Of a stretch of 64,000 nucleotides of DNA, positions 1 through 23,475 are shown piece by piece. The notes beneath the pieces were generated by a model. The model saw only the letters and a program-made list of their open reading frames with translations. It was not told the origin of the DNA and ran no database searches. The first letter of the stretch is position 1. Each line of letters begins with the position of its first letter. Source of the stretch: Blasia pusilla (taxonomy: Eukaryota; Marchantiophyta; Marchantiopsida; Blasiales); the NCBI GenBank assembly GCA_050084515.1, contig CM114274.1, positions 33,046,001-33,110,000 on the forward strand. Direction: 5' to 3'. A program made the position numbers and the translations under genes.

Positions 1-169
1 TAGTTTGGTTTCATAATTCATGTTATTGATCTTTTGTAGGCCACCTATTTGATTTACGACCTTGTTAGTCTTTATAGATGGGTTTCTATTTGATTAGTTT
101 TCTCATTTAGTGCTCATTTAGACAAAATTTGATTCATATTTGAGTCTATCATAGCCAAGAGATAGAAGA

Positions 170-2200
170 CGATGAGTGATTTCCTAGATAAGGGACTTCG
201 AAATGATGGGCCAAATATTATTGCATTTCTTGGCTCAACTAATGACAAAGATTAACAACCTACTCAAGGTAATAATGTTGCCTTACTTGAGAAATTTTGC
301 GTAGCATGGAAGGATGTATGGTACTCAATGTATGACTGGATTGGTTATGATTCAGTTCATGGTAGAATTTTTAATAAAGTTTGTAGGGAAGGGAAGGGAA
401 AGAGTACTTTTACTAAAGATGGAGCAATTAATTGCAAATTTTTTGCATTCATTGACCATGCAAAGTCCAATGAGCATATCAAACTCTCATGGGTTGCAAT
501 AGAGGTAAGAAGTCAATGGCCAAGGCCATTCCGACAACGAACCAAACTTGTGAAGTAGCCCTCCTAACATTGCTTAATTGTGCATACTTCCTTGCGAAGG
601 AGGCTATGCCATTTCTGAAATTTCCCAATCTCTATAAGTGATTTCTTTTTGTAAACGCACATATTACGAGAGACCTTTATCATGTTGAAAAGAGTTGTAG
701 TGAAATGTCTTATTTCATCATCCAAGTGCTATTGAGAAGAGCTCTTTCAAGAGTTCAGGCCTCTCCTTATTCGGAATTATGATTGATAAGTCCACCGACA
801 TATCTGTTACAGGTCATTTAGTTTTGTTTGCCACTTTCATTGAAGAGGGTCTGGCAGAATGTTGTTTTCTAGGATTACTACAATGCGAATTCAAGTATTC
901 TAATATTATTACTGAAATGTTGCTTCAACTCATCAAGGATGGAGGGTTGGAGTTTTCCAAGATAGTAGCATTTGGTTACGATGGAGCCTCGAAAATGGTA
1001 GGTAGCCGATAGGGGTAGCTTCATCAAATAAGGCAGAAGGTAAACCCTTGCATTCTGTCTGTTCATTGTGTTTCTCACAGGAGAAATCCTACTGCTTAGT
1101 CTGATGCAAAAGCTGTTGATTGCAAGTCCATCTCTAGTGAAGTAGATTCCATTCTCAATGTTGTGACCGGTTACTTCAAGAGGTTCTCCAAGAGGAAAAA
1201 AATTCTAGCATCTTTGCAGGAAAAGTTCAATTACTCCCAACGAATCATGAAGAGATACCATAAAATACGTTGTTTATCTCGATGGCAAGCTCTGCATTGT
1301 GTGATTCTCTAGAATCGATGTTGAGTTATTTTAGGGAGATTTCTCCTTCAGAGAATGAAGGGAATGTCGCTAATTTATTTAGCAAGTTAAGATGATTCCA
1401 AATGATCTATTAGTTATATTTTCAGGGTGATATCCTTTCCATGCTTGGAAATCATAGCAAGATTTTTTAGTAAAAAATGTTTGTGGATGTGAGCATTGTA
1501 GGGAGTGTTGATAATTCCAAGATAGCTTCTATTACTATGAATTTTGTGATGAAAACACATGAATTGAAAGCATCGACTTTTGAAGATACAGGTTATCATA
1601 TTTTACTTGACTTTGGGCCTCTATGTGGCTATCTTCAAAATTTACAATCTGAGATAAGGGGTAAAAGGTTCCATAGTATAGAAATGTCTTGAGATCGCAC
1701 ATGTAGGAATTTGGAGGTTGCCTTACTCTTTCAAAAAAGGTTTTCTGAAAGTGTTTGTTTAGCTTTACAAGATCGATTTAGAGATAACAACCTGATTGGT
1801 GCAATGAAGATTGTAAACCCTTTGTACATGCCTTCTAGATAGGAGGGATTGAACAGTTGGGGCTGTAAAGATTTGGATGATTCTTGTGGTTTTTTTGGAG
1901 CCAATTACCTCTTAGGGGTCAATTGTAACCTGTTGTGATTAATTCTCCTATTGTGCAACAAGAGTTACAGTCTTTCAAATTGATGGCTACAACAGAGTGG
2001 AAAGATCATAATTTTAGAGACATATGGGCTATGGTAAGTTGGAGTCCCTCTTTGCAATGTAAATTTTCCAACTTGTTGATTCTAGCAAATATTGCTAGAG
2101 TCCAATGTGTGAGTACTGCCATTTGTGAGAGATCATTCTTTATTTAGAATATGATCAAGAACAAATCTCATAATAGGTTTTTGACAAAATACTTAGATGT
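170..2200 (+). pseudogene. Decayed hAT-superfamily transposase
   Basis: Fragments of one plus-strand transposase appear in several frames, broken by stops and shifts. At about 300-490 there is a TTF-type zinc-finger-like block with WKDVWYSMYDWIGYD, a C-R-E-G-K-G segment and the closing D-H-A-K-S-N-E-H. At about 779-1,090 a piece contains MIDKSTDIS, FGYDGAS and, after a stop, NPCILSVHCVSHRRN, which matches the catalytic-core context of TTF/DUF4371 hAT proteins. At about 2,098-2,180 a C-terminal dimerisation remnant reads VSTAICERSFF, again followed by a stop. The order matches an intact family member, but no open frame exceeds 80 codons. I found no terminal inverted repeats or target duplication. 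The product would have been a cut-and-paste DNA transposase; this copy is dead. Confidence 0.75.
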
Positions 2201-2364
2201 TGTTTGAGGATTGCCTTAGAAAGACCCTCCTATGATTAAGAGGACTTGTTGTCCGAGTCTATGGTGTTTTGGAAAAATTCAACCCATTTTAGATATATCT
2301 TTGGTTATCCATATAAAAATTTGTCTCTAGAGGCACAAGTAGACAACATTGAAATATCTTTAAA

Positions 2365-2589
2365 CTAGCAAGGTGCCCGTGCCATGCACATGAAATAAAA
2401 AAAGGTGTTTGAAGAGCTTTTGTTAGTGTATATCCGGTGAAAAGAAGGGATTAATGATGTTGCACAAAATTCAAAATTTATTTCTTGCTGCCCGTATAAG
2501 GAGAAACTTTTTTTTTGCTACCCAATTGCCACGTGTCAAATAGAGAGGTGTTTGCAAATAAAGAAAGCACTCTCCCATAATAATATAGA
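2365..2589 (-). mobile_element. 225-bp non-autonomous Helitron
   Basis: Read on the minus strand, the segment begins TCTATATTATTATGGGAG directly after an A and ends CACCTTGCTAG directly before a T. These are the 5' TC, 3' CTAG and A^T insertion site of plant Helitrons. Just upstream of the 3' CTAG is a degraded GTGC-ATG-GCAC hairpin in the usual place. It has no coding capacity. The 5' end is close to that of the larger Helitron at 19,487-21,561, so the two may be related. The call rests on terminal signals only. Confidence 0.6.
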
Positions 2590-5500
2590 TTAGGATGCTT
2601 ATGAATTTTGATTTTTTGGTTTAGTAGGGCCCTTTTAGAATACTTGGAACCCCAAAGTTCCAAATATTCTAGAGGGGGAGGATCTTGGCTCCCAACTTGG
2701 GATTATCAAGTTCAACTCATATATAGATATCATAGAATGTGGAAACGTGATGTACTTTCAAGTGACATGAGGTTTTAGAAGATAAACTCCTTTTTGAGTG
2801 TTGGGGAGTTAACTCCTTTAGAAAGTTGGGGAGTTGTGTTGGAGAGTGTGAATGAATGGGAAAGAGGGAAACCTTGCCTCATGGAAAAAAGTTTCCAATT
2901 TTTTTTTTAACGGCCAGTTTTTTCGACCACTTTTAAAAAACGAAAACAAACTGGAGAGCGGAATTAGGGGCAGAAATTCGTGTAACAGTGAATATTACCA
3001 GTAATAAAAACCCTTGGAGGGGAGATCCGCCTTTGTGAAGGATTGATTAGCTTGAAGTAAAGGCAATTTTGATTTGAACATCTTGGCACAATTCGTCGCA
3101 TTGTCTTCATAGCTGTCTTCATTAGCTCTTCTTCGTCAAAACTAACCTTACTCTCGCCAACAAAACCATCAAGATAAAATGAAGAATACAGTATCTGGCC
3201 ATTATGAGTGCCAAAAGAGAGATTCCCTAGGGTGGCGCGCTCCCGCATGATGAGCTCAAGCTTGTTCTCCAATAAGTACTCCTATCTCCTGCATTAACTC
3301 AAGCCTCCCTCTCCGGATCAACCCTCACAGAAAAGGAAAAATAAATGAATGAAAATTGAACATATTCAGTTCTTACTTCTATACACTCAACAGCTCCCCT
3401 CGTTCTTATCGAGGTTGACATCAGCGTGTTTCAAGCATTTCCGCTTTCGTCCGTGTGCTAATTCGCGTACTAATTAGTGGAGAAGCAGTTCACGGCAGTG
3501 TACATGACGTACAACGATATCCCATCGTGCTCGTTCTCCCATTCAACAAACATTGACCCCAGTGCGGGCGACGAGGACGAGGGGGCCGGAATGCACGATA
3601 CTGCAATCAATCACTCAATTCCACGACGTCGCTGAATCTTTCTCCAGTGGAGAGGACTGAAGAGAGTACACATGCGCCATTGCAGTCCACATCTTTTGGG
3701 TGCCTTCGCTGGGATCCGCAGAACTTCCATCAGACCCCATTTTGAATCAGTTTGCAGAATGCTCTGCCCTGAACGATCTGGGACTCGACCCCGAAACGGA
3801 AACTGGAGGCTGCCGCAGTTCAGGTCAGACTGGTTATAAATACGTTAAGGCTCCCGTACCCCTGGGGCCTGCGGATCGGGCATGCATGTAGGATTGTTCC
3901 ACCACCTGTTCTTAAGCGGTCTTCCTGTATCGTACATCATCTCAATTTCCTTGTAAATGCGGAGATTCTGGAGTGCATCGGGACTCGGGAGAGAAATGCT
4001 CGACTTAGTTTAAGGCACTTCTCCAATGTGCCACGGAAAAATCGTGTTTCCTGAGTGGATTTCACGCTACCGCTACGATGAATGTGGGATTTATTCAGAC
4101 TTTTCGCTCTGCCTTTACCATCCCTCTGCATCAACCTCAATGGCGCATCATTCGTATCCGACACACTTTAGTCACCGTAGGATTGTAAGACTTTCAGCAC
4201 TCTGCTACCTTCGGAAAACATTACCACGGACAGGGAGTCAATCGGGTGATACAATGTCATCTGGATACCATCCAAAGCGTATCCAGAGATCTCTGCTATA
4301 GTAGTGACATGCATTGACAAACACATTCCCTAATCTGTCCGATCGGTAATGGCGGGTTACGGAATTGCCGCACCACTATATCCCCGAATTTGTAGTAAGT
4401 GCAAGGAATCCATCATCCGAAAAATGCGTTCACGAGGGAATAGTTTCCACAAAGTCAGCTGGTAACTAGCAAAAACAAGGCGTACACTGGAGAGAGGCCG
4501 GGACTTATCCAAGCGGGACGAAATACGGAGAAGGCTGGGCTAGATTTCTAGGCGCCGAGTTTCCTCCTCGCCTCATTCCATTTTATTCCATTCGACGATG
4601 AGAAAATACACTTCTCTAAAAGATGGAGAAGCGGTATCTTGAATTGCACGGAGACGACAAACGAAGGCGAGACACTTCGTCCAGCGCAATTGGGAGAATC
4701 AGATATCCAGACCTGCATTCGCAAGTCCTGAAAGTCGAATCATTGTTAAGCTGCCTAACATACAACTCTATTTCGTCGCAGATCAAACTCTGCCTTCAAA
4801 TTGGGCAGATGAGATAGAATGATAATACAATTGGTCCATCATTGCTAAAAAGCAGATCTGAGCTTCTTGGAATCTGGGTATCATAAGTGTTCTTGCGTTA
4901 GGGCAATCGTCTTCGGCCTGCACGAGTTGAGAACCGTAAGTCAGTGAAGAGGAAGCCTAAACAAGTTCAATTCGATCTCCCAACGAAAAGGAATCATAAA
5001 GATGTGCAAGTTTCGCCCCTTTCGACTCACTAGAATAGTGGAGATATTCAATTTTCCTGACTAGTGCCAAACATGCGTTTCATCACCAGGAAACCCATGT
5101 GACTGAGAATGCGGGAATATTTGTCCAAAGAAGGCTTTCGACGTCAGAGAAGTGATAGCAAGTCCAGAAGCTGTATGGAATGCATGAGGTCTACAAAGCA
5201 CTCACAACGATATTTCGCAAAATATGACTAAGTTCCTGACCTGTCACCTTGTGCCAAATCACTCATCGCGAAGTCTGCATCTGTGAAAGAGAGAGGCATA
5301 CCCATCCATCCCTGCAAAACAATGTGGAAAAACTGAGGCAAGGCAACGTAGTCAGTGTCTTCTCTAAGATATTGCAGCAGGTCCTAATGCTACCCGTACA
5401 AGAAAGACTCTCCAGATATCTCACATGATAGCATCTTATCATCACACACAAACTCATCAACACATTAAATCTCCAGAAGTTCATGAGGAAGAAGACTCAA

Positions 5501-6193
5501 ATATTATGAAGACACTAATGCACTCGGGAGGTGAAAATTTGTCTATACCATGACGGAAGCTGCGAGTAAGCCCAATAGTGGGGCAGTCACGATTCGTCAA
5601 AGAATCAATTCTTCATCGAAATCGCATGAACCCCACTGGACCAAACGGCGTAGGATATTGAAGAATCAGTCTCATCTTTCAAGCAACTCGAAAATGACAC
5701 GCGCATGAATCGATAGAAGACGTCAGGCGATACATTTGCAACATTCGCAGCAGAATTGACGATGCGAATTTTCGAGGCAGCCTTCAAAAATGGCTTTCAC
5801 GCGTTTCACAAGTGCGGATTCAGGTCTAAATCCTGGTGGAATTCATCTGCTCATAAAATAAAAAAACCAGTTCCCCACGGTCAATTTGAGAACACAACAA
5901 AAATCTCTTCTGTGTATAAGCAAGCAAATGTTTTGCAGAAACATTCACAAAGTATCTCACTTATGAATTGCAAAAGCGCAAACTAAAGCACGAACCTCAC
6001 GACGCTACAGGGTTGACGATCAAGCGTTGAAGCAATCAGTCACATTTACGCTGGTCTTCGCCTGCCGTACTTCCCAAGATAAACGTCAGGAATGTAGATA
6101 GGATGTAAATTCTACAGATATAACTCATTTGTGCACATGGTTTTGATCATTCGTGCTAATCAGCGCTGAGGTAATGCAAGGAAGAGTGTCTTC
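2590..6193. other. Intergenic stretch, no supported gene
   Basis: No protein family is recognised on either strand. A 102-codon minus-strand frame at 2,964-3,272 is the longest candidate, but its sequence means nothing to me and it has no splice or family support. The right end, about 6,000-6,193, should hold the 3' UTR and polyadenylation region of the RecQ gene transcribed from the right. Confidence 0.5.
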
Positions 6194-16408
<10,215 letters not shown>

Positions 16409-19400
16409 TTGAAACGGCCCACACCTGCAGATGGTTGGAAAAGTCAGTTAGAATTGGAGGGAGAGAAAACGTCCAGCTGTGAAATCAAGCAGAGATACAG
16501 ATTTTTCTCTTTAGGGGTCATAAAATAATCTTCAAGTTCAGGCTTGAAGAAAGATTGTCGCTTAACTTGATGGTGACCTACTGAAACCTAGTTATAGTAG
16601 TGTCAACAGGAGGACACAACAACCAGAAAGAAAACAGAAATCGCAAATGCTTGGAACCTCCAGATTTGAAACAACACAGGTTATGTACGCTACAGCACCC
16701 ACGAAGAAGCATTCCTTCAACACAAAAAAAAAGAGGAGATTCCACTTCAGTCTTTCCTCCTCTCATATGTATTTATAGTGCCCGCCTATGAGATTTGCTT
16801 GCCATCTGGGAACCATAAGTACAGACGAGAGGAGAAAAGGCTGACGTGGAAGTAAAGCAAAACTGTGAAGATCTGGGATTCAAGATGTACTGCAGGATTT
16901 GGATGAGAAGATCACACGTTACAGCTAAATACGATTGGAATCTGCACAGGTGATTATGAACTAATAAGCAACGATTTGAATCATGTAGCGAGTCCCACCA
17001 TAGCATTTCTTTGAGATGCTAGTTGGTCAGGATTCCTCAAAACAACACATGCATCCGACTACTAGAGCAGTCAGCATAAATCGGCACCACTACTTCATGT
17101 CGAGAAGGACCTTATTGGCGTTCCGGAATCACAAGCGGCATCTGGATTTTGGCCTGGCAGAGAGTAAACAAATCCACAAGTAAGAGCGGTCTTCTGCATA
17201 GTGGTATTAATGAGGAGAGGACGATGCTCTGCAAAATTGTTCTTAGTTGATCCCTTTTTGTTCTCCAAATCCCCTTCTAGCATGGGCTTCCTGCAGATAT
17301 CAAGAAAGACTTAGGTTTCAATGGCCTGGAGTAAAGGCCTACAACTGCCTGGTTACATGACTGTCCAGTGGAGTGATTAACAAAGCGATGAGGGGAAAGT
17401 GATCGAGCACAAGCCGACTGTCACAATATAAAGAATCTCACAATTCTAACTACGCACGCAACTATCTGTTAAAAGCTCATCCAATTGATGAAGCGAAGAT
17501 TGTAAAGCGTAAAGTAATCAGCGAGGGGAAAGAAAGTCCTCTTACCTGTTCCGGTTACTCCTATTCATTAGTTAGCATGTTCAAAACCAGTGCTTCTAAT
17601 CTCCACCACCAACCACAGTTCTTCCTGTGGGAGTTCGTTTTCAGCATGTCCTTAAAATGACATGGACATTTAATAGCAAGAATGATGCAGAAATGATTGG
17701 CCCAAAGTCTGGATGTTCCGCAGCAGACATCCTCTTCTCGGTGTGCCTTACTAGCTCCGAGAGTAGATTAAATGCCGGGTCCCATGGGCGGTAAATGATC
17801 AACTTCCGAGGTCGGAGAGACACTGAGACGGAAGTGATTACACGCGACGACAGATAGTTGAAAGATGCACGACCATAATTCGATAGCGTAAAAGTGGACT
17901 CAGAGCGTGCACAATGATCCTTTGAACTCCATGTTGAGCTTGCCCTCTTCCTCTTTTGTAATTTTCACTACAATTCGATTGCTGACATGAGGGCATCGTC
18001 AAGATTGGAAGTGACCGTTCGCAATCGGTTAATACACTAGGATTGTAGATCCAGCTCGAGACTAGAATATCGTTCCGATTGTTCAGACACTTCCCACAAT
18101 CATTTGCGAATCTGAGCCAGATCCTGCAAGCGGGTGATTCACGGTTACCTCGAAACAGTCAATGCTGCACAATCCACTCAGGCGAATTGGGAGATAAGTA
18201 TCGACGGTTTCTTGCAAACTCCGCTCTGGCGTGCGAAATTTATCGACTTTGCATAACACGACCACTTGATGCGTCATCGTTGTATTATTAGGCCATTTGA
18301 GATCGTCATCCGAGCTGCTCTCCGTGCAGCTCGTGAGAATGAATAACCACTGTAACTGTGGGTTCGAAGAAGTTCAACTGATATATTCCGCCCTTACTCG
18401 GACGCAAAATAACTTCACCACGCAGAGCAGTTGAAGGAACTCAAATCAGTCCTCAGGCCCAGGCTGAACATCACGTGATCCAGATGCGCTGGTATTTCGC
18501 GATTCCTCGGGACCATAAGAGTTAACTTGACCGGTTTCCCTCTGCGTGGACATTGATTCCTTCACATCAAGTTCATAGAAGTATTCGCCGTGCGGGAGGA
18601 CTGCCTCTCCTTGTTTGCTACAGTGTACCGAGGACAACGAGAAACCATACAATTTCCGGTCTCCACTTCAGCCTCTACTGATCCAGATCAAGCGCGTCAC
18701 CAAGGCACTAGTCCAAGCTATCAATGTTGGTCGCACGAAATTCACACTAACTCCACACAATTGGGGAGAGGAGCATGACACCGCTGGATTCCGAACAATT
18801 AGACCGATGAACAGTTAATGAAAGTGACAGATTGCACACAATCTAACCTATCCTCCAGCCACATCCATCCCCACCGAAAGAACTCCTCCAAGCAATGCTT
18901 CGGAAGAGGCTGGCCCCGCTCTGCCGATAAAGCTTCGTGGCTCCTGCTACGAGTAACAAATGCACAAGGGAGAGTTGACGAATTCCGCCACACATAAGAC
19001 GGCAGCTCGAGCATCAATACTTCTGCCACCAAACTCGATTACAGATTCGGAACAGAAGAAGCGCAGCGTGTTCTCGAACGCATTCCTCGATGCTCTGCCA
19101 CTGGAATGGTATCCTCAACAACAGCCAGCGAAGGAACTCACGGAGAGTATGATCACGTCCAGTGCTGTTCCTACGGCAACAATTCCATCCTCCAGATCAG
19201 CACAGAGTCGCCTCTGGAAGAGCATCATAGGACGATGTCTGTGGGACTGGACAGAATCTTAGATGAAACGGGCTGCTGAAGGTAGATGGCGACTGGCTAC
19301 GCAGGTAAGTTTTCGAATCGTGAAAGCAGGCGGGAATGACATTCAAAAAAACTCCGGGTCTCCCGCCACATGGTGGTGTGAGGGACGGGTTCTTTGCCGG

Positions 19401-19486
19401 TCGTAGCTCCTAAGACCATTCCTCCGTCCTGGTATGTCATGTCGTTATCCATGACAATTTGGCTTAAGAAGTTATCTTAGGCATAA
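16409..19486. other. Upstream region of the RecQ gene, no supported gene
   Basis: This should contain the promoter and 5' UTR of the RecQ gene, possibly with an additional non-coding exon. Open frames here are short and unrelated to any family I know. No RNA gene or transposon end was recognised before the Helitron that starts at 19,487. Confidence 0.5.
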
Positions 19487-20331
19487 TCTATACTATTAAC
19501 CAAACAAGGGAGGTTACTAGAATTAGAAAAGTGAAAACTGGGTTAGTGTGTAAGAAGTGAAGCCTCTATAACAAAAATCCCCTCCTCACTCAACTTTCTT
19601 TTGGAACAAATATCCTTTATTCTTGTAAAGGACGAAAGCTTATTTTCTTTCGAATCATATCTATTTACTAATTTGTGTCATAGTTTCACTAGTTGCTTTG
19701 ATTTGATTTCGTGTGTCAGAGAGGGGTAATGCTTATGAGGGACACGTGTTATTTATAATTGGCCTCTTATTGGAGGAAGAAAATTGGTAACATTGGAACT
19801 TTCTTGAGTGTTGATAAGTGTAGTATAGTTTTTTTACCTCCTTTGGCGAAAGTGAGTCGACTACCATCGGAGGAGTGAGTGGCACCAAGGAGCTACTAGT
19901 GGAGGAGGGTGCCGGGAGGAAACCCTGATCATAGGCAATCACCGGGAAGGAAAACCTGCAACACATGTGGAAGGATAGTTGTAATTTCCTGCACTTTTTT
20001 AAATGTCGGAATTGGCTGGTGATTGTTATACTTGCTATTCACTTCTACCGACAGATTTCAACATGCTCACAAATTGTAGGGGTTGCACTATCTGTTCGAG
20101 CGCGCACCCCGGATAGTACTACTCATATTGCCTGATCTTGTTTTGGGATGGAGGTGCATCATCTGCTCTCCAACTGTCAACGGAACGAGAAATCCTATCA
20201 AGAAGGGTGGATATTCTGCAGTAGAGAATGGTGGAGAATGAGCAGCGGCAGAAGGAATAGTCATTATTAGATGTTGTGATATTGGAGAGGTTAAAGCGTT
20301 GTTGTTATTTTTTGCGTTTCATTCTTCATGG

Positions 20332-20459
<128 letters not shown>

Positions 20460-20853
20460 AATTTACTGAGCATAACATCGCGTGGACTTCTCTCATAAGC
20501 TCTCATGGTCACCATGATTATTATGATATTTTCCTCTTGGGATCACGACGGCGTTACAAGTTGAAAATCAACCAGATTGACACAATGGTAGGATGTGAAA
20601 ATGGATTATCTCCCTCACTCTGCAGAACATTTGGAGAAATAATTTCAAATTCGGTCTTCCAATCTCTGTATAAATTGGTTACAAACTCTTATAGAGACGC
20701 CTAAATTATACTCCCAAATCGATACAAAGAGGAGATTAATTACTCTCTGAATTCGAACACCCTGTATGTGGATTATTGGCTCCAAAGAATCTTGTGATTT
20801 ATAACTCTCTCGAATTTCAATCTCTAAACATCGACATAGCTGACACACATACA

Positions 20854-21213
20854 CACTTGTGCGGAAATCTCTTTGGCACCAAACGACTTCCCAATAGCTA
20901 TGCAGTTGAGCTTCACGTTTCTGTTGTCGTCTCTGATTACATGCTACGACACCTGCTTAGCTTCGTTGTCCACCTCGCTCATCTTGCAACCGATAAACCT
21001 CTTTACATAGAAGAAGGTGTTTTTTGGGTTCACAACGGCTTGGCGTTTGGCAATTTGCCCCACAAGTCGGTCACCAGCCTTGGTGTTTGCGACCACGGAG
21101 GGGATGGTTCTTTTGCCCTTGGCGTTGGTGACAATCGTAGGCTTTCCTCCTTCCATGGTGGCCAGAGCATAATTCTTAGTTTCCAAATTGATACCAACCA
21201 CCTTCTCCGCCAT
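20854..21213 (-). pseudogene. Captured chloroplast-type HSP70 exon fragment
   Basis: Minus-strand translation covers the start of a plastid stromal HSP70 (DnaK-type chaperone) ATPase domain: [19 protein letters not shown], then [29 protein letters not shown], and after an in-frame TAG the continuation RDDNRNVKLNCIAIGKSFGA and EISAQV. The order and spacing follow intact family members. Two features mark it as dead: the phosphate-binding loop expected as DLGTTNS reads NLETKNY, and a premature stop follows KQVS. It ends at a CAA-GTG boundary that resembles an exon end, as expected if genomic DNA was captured by the surrounding Helitron. The parent gene is not in this window. Confidence 0.85.
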
Positions 21214-21532
21214 GATTCTAACCGCGCCATCATGATTTCTGTGTGCTTCTCTCTTCAAACTAGCCCTCAAACCCAAAAATCGTGGAGAGGAGTGGAAGTA
21301 CAAAGCAAAATGTTGCAAACACGACTACACCTTTCATAACAAGCCAAACTCCACGTGCTCGTTTTAAATAAGCGGATGTAGAGCCTACATCCCCTTACGT
21401 GCCTAAAGGTATGTGATCCCAAGTTCATCGCGTCTCGTCCTCTAATGTGCTTCCCCTCCGAGAGTGAGGTGAGCAAATAATCAATCTGGGGTGAGACAAC
21501 ATAGGGGTTAAAATTCTATTATTGTTAAATTT

Positions 21533-21561
21533 CCGGTGCGTCGCACGGACATTATTACTAG
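21533..21561 (+). other. Helitron 3' terminal hairpin and CTAG end
   Basis: Imperfect stem CCGGTGCG/CGCACGG followed by ACATTATTA and CTAG. Hairpin-to-end spacing fits the termination signal used in rolling-circle transposition. The next host base is T. Confidence 0.8.
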
Positions 21562-22029
21562 TTTTAGATTATATTAAATCTCATATTTTCTACTTATTTT
21601 CATAAAATATTCCAATTTCTCTATATTTGTTGAATGAAATACGAAAAAAATATCTTTTTAAAAATAATGATATATTTTATTTCAATTGTTTATATTTTTA
21701 GGGTTAAAAAATGTAAAATATTTCAAACGTACCATGTGTCCATCTTCAAAAGCCTAGATCCAACGCATAAGACCTCGTCCCATGAGTGATTTTAGTCATG
21801 AAAATCATGAATTCCTTTGCACTTTTTCTTTTTGATGTAGCGCAATGAAAATTACCACCTATTTGGCACTCATAACCTCATCCCATTAGCAACCGTATTC
21901 ATCACAATCATGAATTCATTTGCAACTTTTGCTTTTTGATGTAGTAGGATACTGCCAATTGCCATAGGTGGAAAAAATTCTAATTTTTTTCAAGTTGTCA
22001 TAGTATTCAAATACATTTAAATAAAATAC
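21562..22029. other. AT-rich spacer
   Basis: AT-rich sequence between the Helitron and the retroelement cluster. It holds two imperfect copies of a short motif (ATGAATTC-TTTGCA-CTTTTGCTTTTTGATGTAG, about 21,808-21,841 and 21,910-21,945). No gene was recognised. Confidence 0.5.
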
Positions 22030-22762
22030 ATTATGCTCACTCATGCTATCTACACACATAAACGATCATGCACTAAAGTATCTCCAATCACCGCTTTAGA
22101 TAGTGGTTACGTCCCTCTAACTTTAAATAGCCATCTATCCTATCACGTTTGTTATGATAGATTGATAAGATCCAGTAGAGCGCCTTCGGAGATACTGGAG
22201 GACGTAGATAGCCTCAGGAGGTCAAGGATGATCTCCTGAGGGCACGGGTAACTTGAGAGAGCAGGTTTCCCCTTTAGTTCGGCTCATTTGGAGCCATATT
22301 GAGTACCTTACTATTTCACGTAAGTTACCATTTTTTTATAGTTGACTTCCCACTATGGAAAGTGATACTTGACCAACTACAGCATATCAAGAGCCAAGGA
22401 GATTATTATGAGCATAGATTATTATGAAGAAAGCTTGGGAGCGAGAAGGAGGTATACCTCCAAAAGAGAGAGCTTGAGAGCGCGTTCTCTCCTTAATGAA
22501 CCTCTTGGCATGAGGCGGCGGAGCTATGATCCTCCTTGCCTTGTGTGTGTAACCCAAGCCTCTCATTAGGAGAGTAGATTTGGTTTGACATGAGTGAGAG
22601 AGAGAGAGAGAGAAAAGAAAACATTTGTCAGACCTTGTTATGAGAGAACCTCGTGATTTATTAAAGATATTTTGGTACATATTGTCTTGATGTTTGGATC
22701 CCATAAGTTAGCATGGGATCATGCCTCTTTGTGTGTATATTTGGTGATAACGATGTATGTTG
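22030..22762. repeat. Rearranged LTR fragment of the family-C element
   Basis: At 22,081-22,140 the sequence follows element C near 36,925-36,990 in the same orientation (TATCTCCAAT, then CCCTCTAACTT and AGCCATCTATCC). From about 22,141 to 22,760 it matches the reverse complement of the C terminal region at 36,170-36,800, including the shared GGCTC-ATTTGGAGCC and GGCATGAGGCGGCGGA blocks. So a family-C LTR lies here with one end inverted. It directly abuts the end of element A, which suggests A or its remnant landed in or beside an older LTR. Confidence 0.65.
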
Positions 22763-23337
22763 TGCGAATCCACATCGTCATACAACATACATCGCTGACA
22801 TACCATACTCACATACATACATAACATAGACGAGAGTATCCACAAACACAAGTGTACCACAACTGAAATCCGTGAAAGACCTACTGTCATAAAACACGTT
22901 TACAATCACATACAATCGAGCCAAACCCACTCCACGATGGGAGAATCTAGGTCGAAGCTTGGAAACACCATAGCCAAGAGCTCTACTCACTACCAAGGCT
23001 AACTCCCAACGCAGCAGGCTCAACTCAAAGAATGATTGTTCTTTGAGTGCACTCCACCTTATATCCTCCAACCTAAGAGCGGGCCCCTCTGGGAAAGTCA
23101 CCCCCAACCGAGTAACCCCCAACCCTATGTATGGAACCGCATCTCTACCAATCCACTACGGTCCTACATAAGGAATGGCCTCTACTAGCACACCATACTC
23201 TACGACATAATCCCGTATGGTCATGTGGTGTAAAATGCGAATCCACATCGTCATACAACATACATCGCTGACATACCATACTCACATACATACATAACAT
23301 AGACGAGAGTATCCACAAACACAAGTGTACCACAACT
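22763..23337 (-). repeat. 3' terminal region of element A: 102-bp direct repeats flanking 371 bp
   Basis: Two 102-bp direct copies (22,763-22,864 and 23,236-23,337) run from TGCGAATCCACATCGTC to GTGTACCACAACT and flank a 371-bp middle segment. The middle segment recurs, partly or wholly, at 31,360-31,630 and 43,505-43,872 without its flanking copies. The right copy ends at the purine-rich tract (ATTAGGGGGCG on the element strand), as an LTR should. Whether the LTR is the 102-bp unit, the unit plus the middle, or all three parts cannot be settled by eye. Confidence 0.8.
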
Positions 23338-23475
23338 CGCCCCCTAATGGCGGTTAGGTCCTCTAACTCAGGTAGCCCTATACATCTACTACATGCTATA
23401 CACCTTCTTGGGTGCCCGAATCAGAAGGCCGGGTGCTAGGTTGCCCCATCGTTAGTCGCACATCTGTAATCCATA

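Noticed and set aside
2964-3272. 102-codon minus-strand frame as a gene
   Set aside because: No recognised domain, no splice signals joining it to other exons, and length within chance for this composition.
22763-23337. CRISPR-like or satellite array from the 102-bp repeats
   Set aside because: Only two copies, each tied to the retroelement end and its purine tract.
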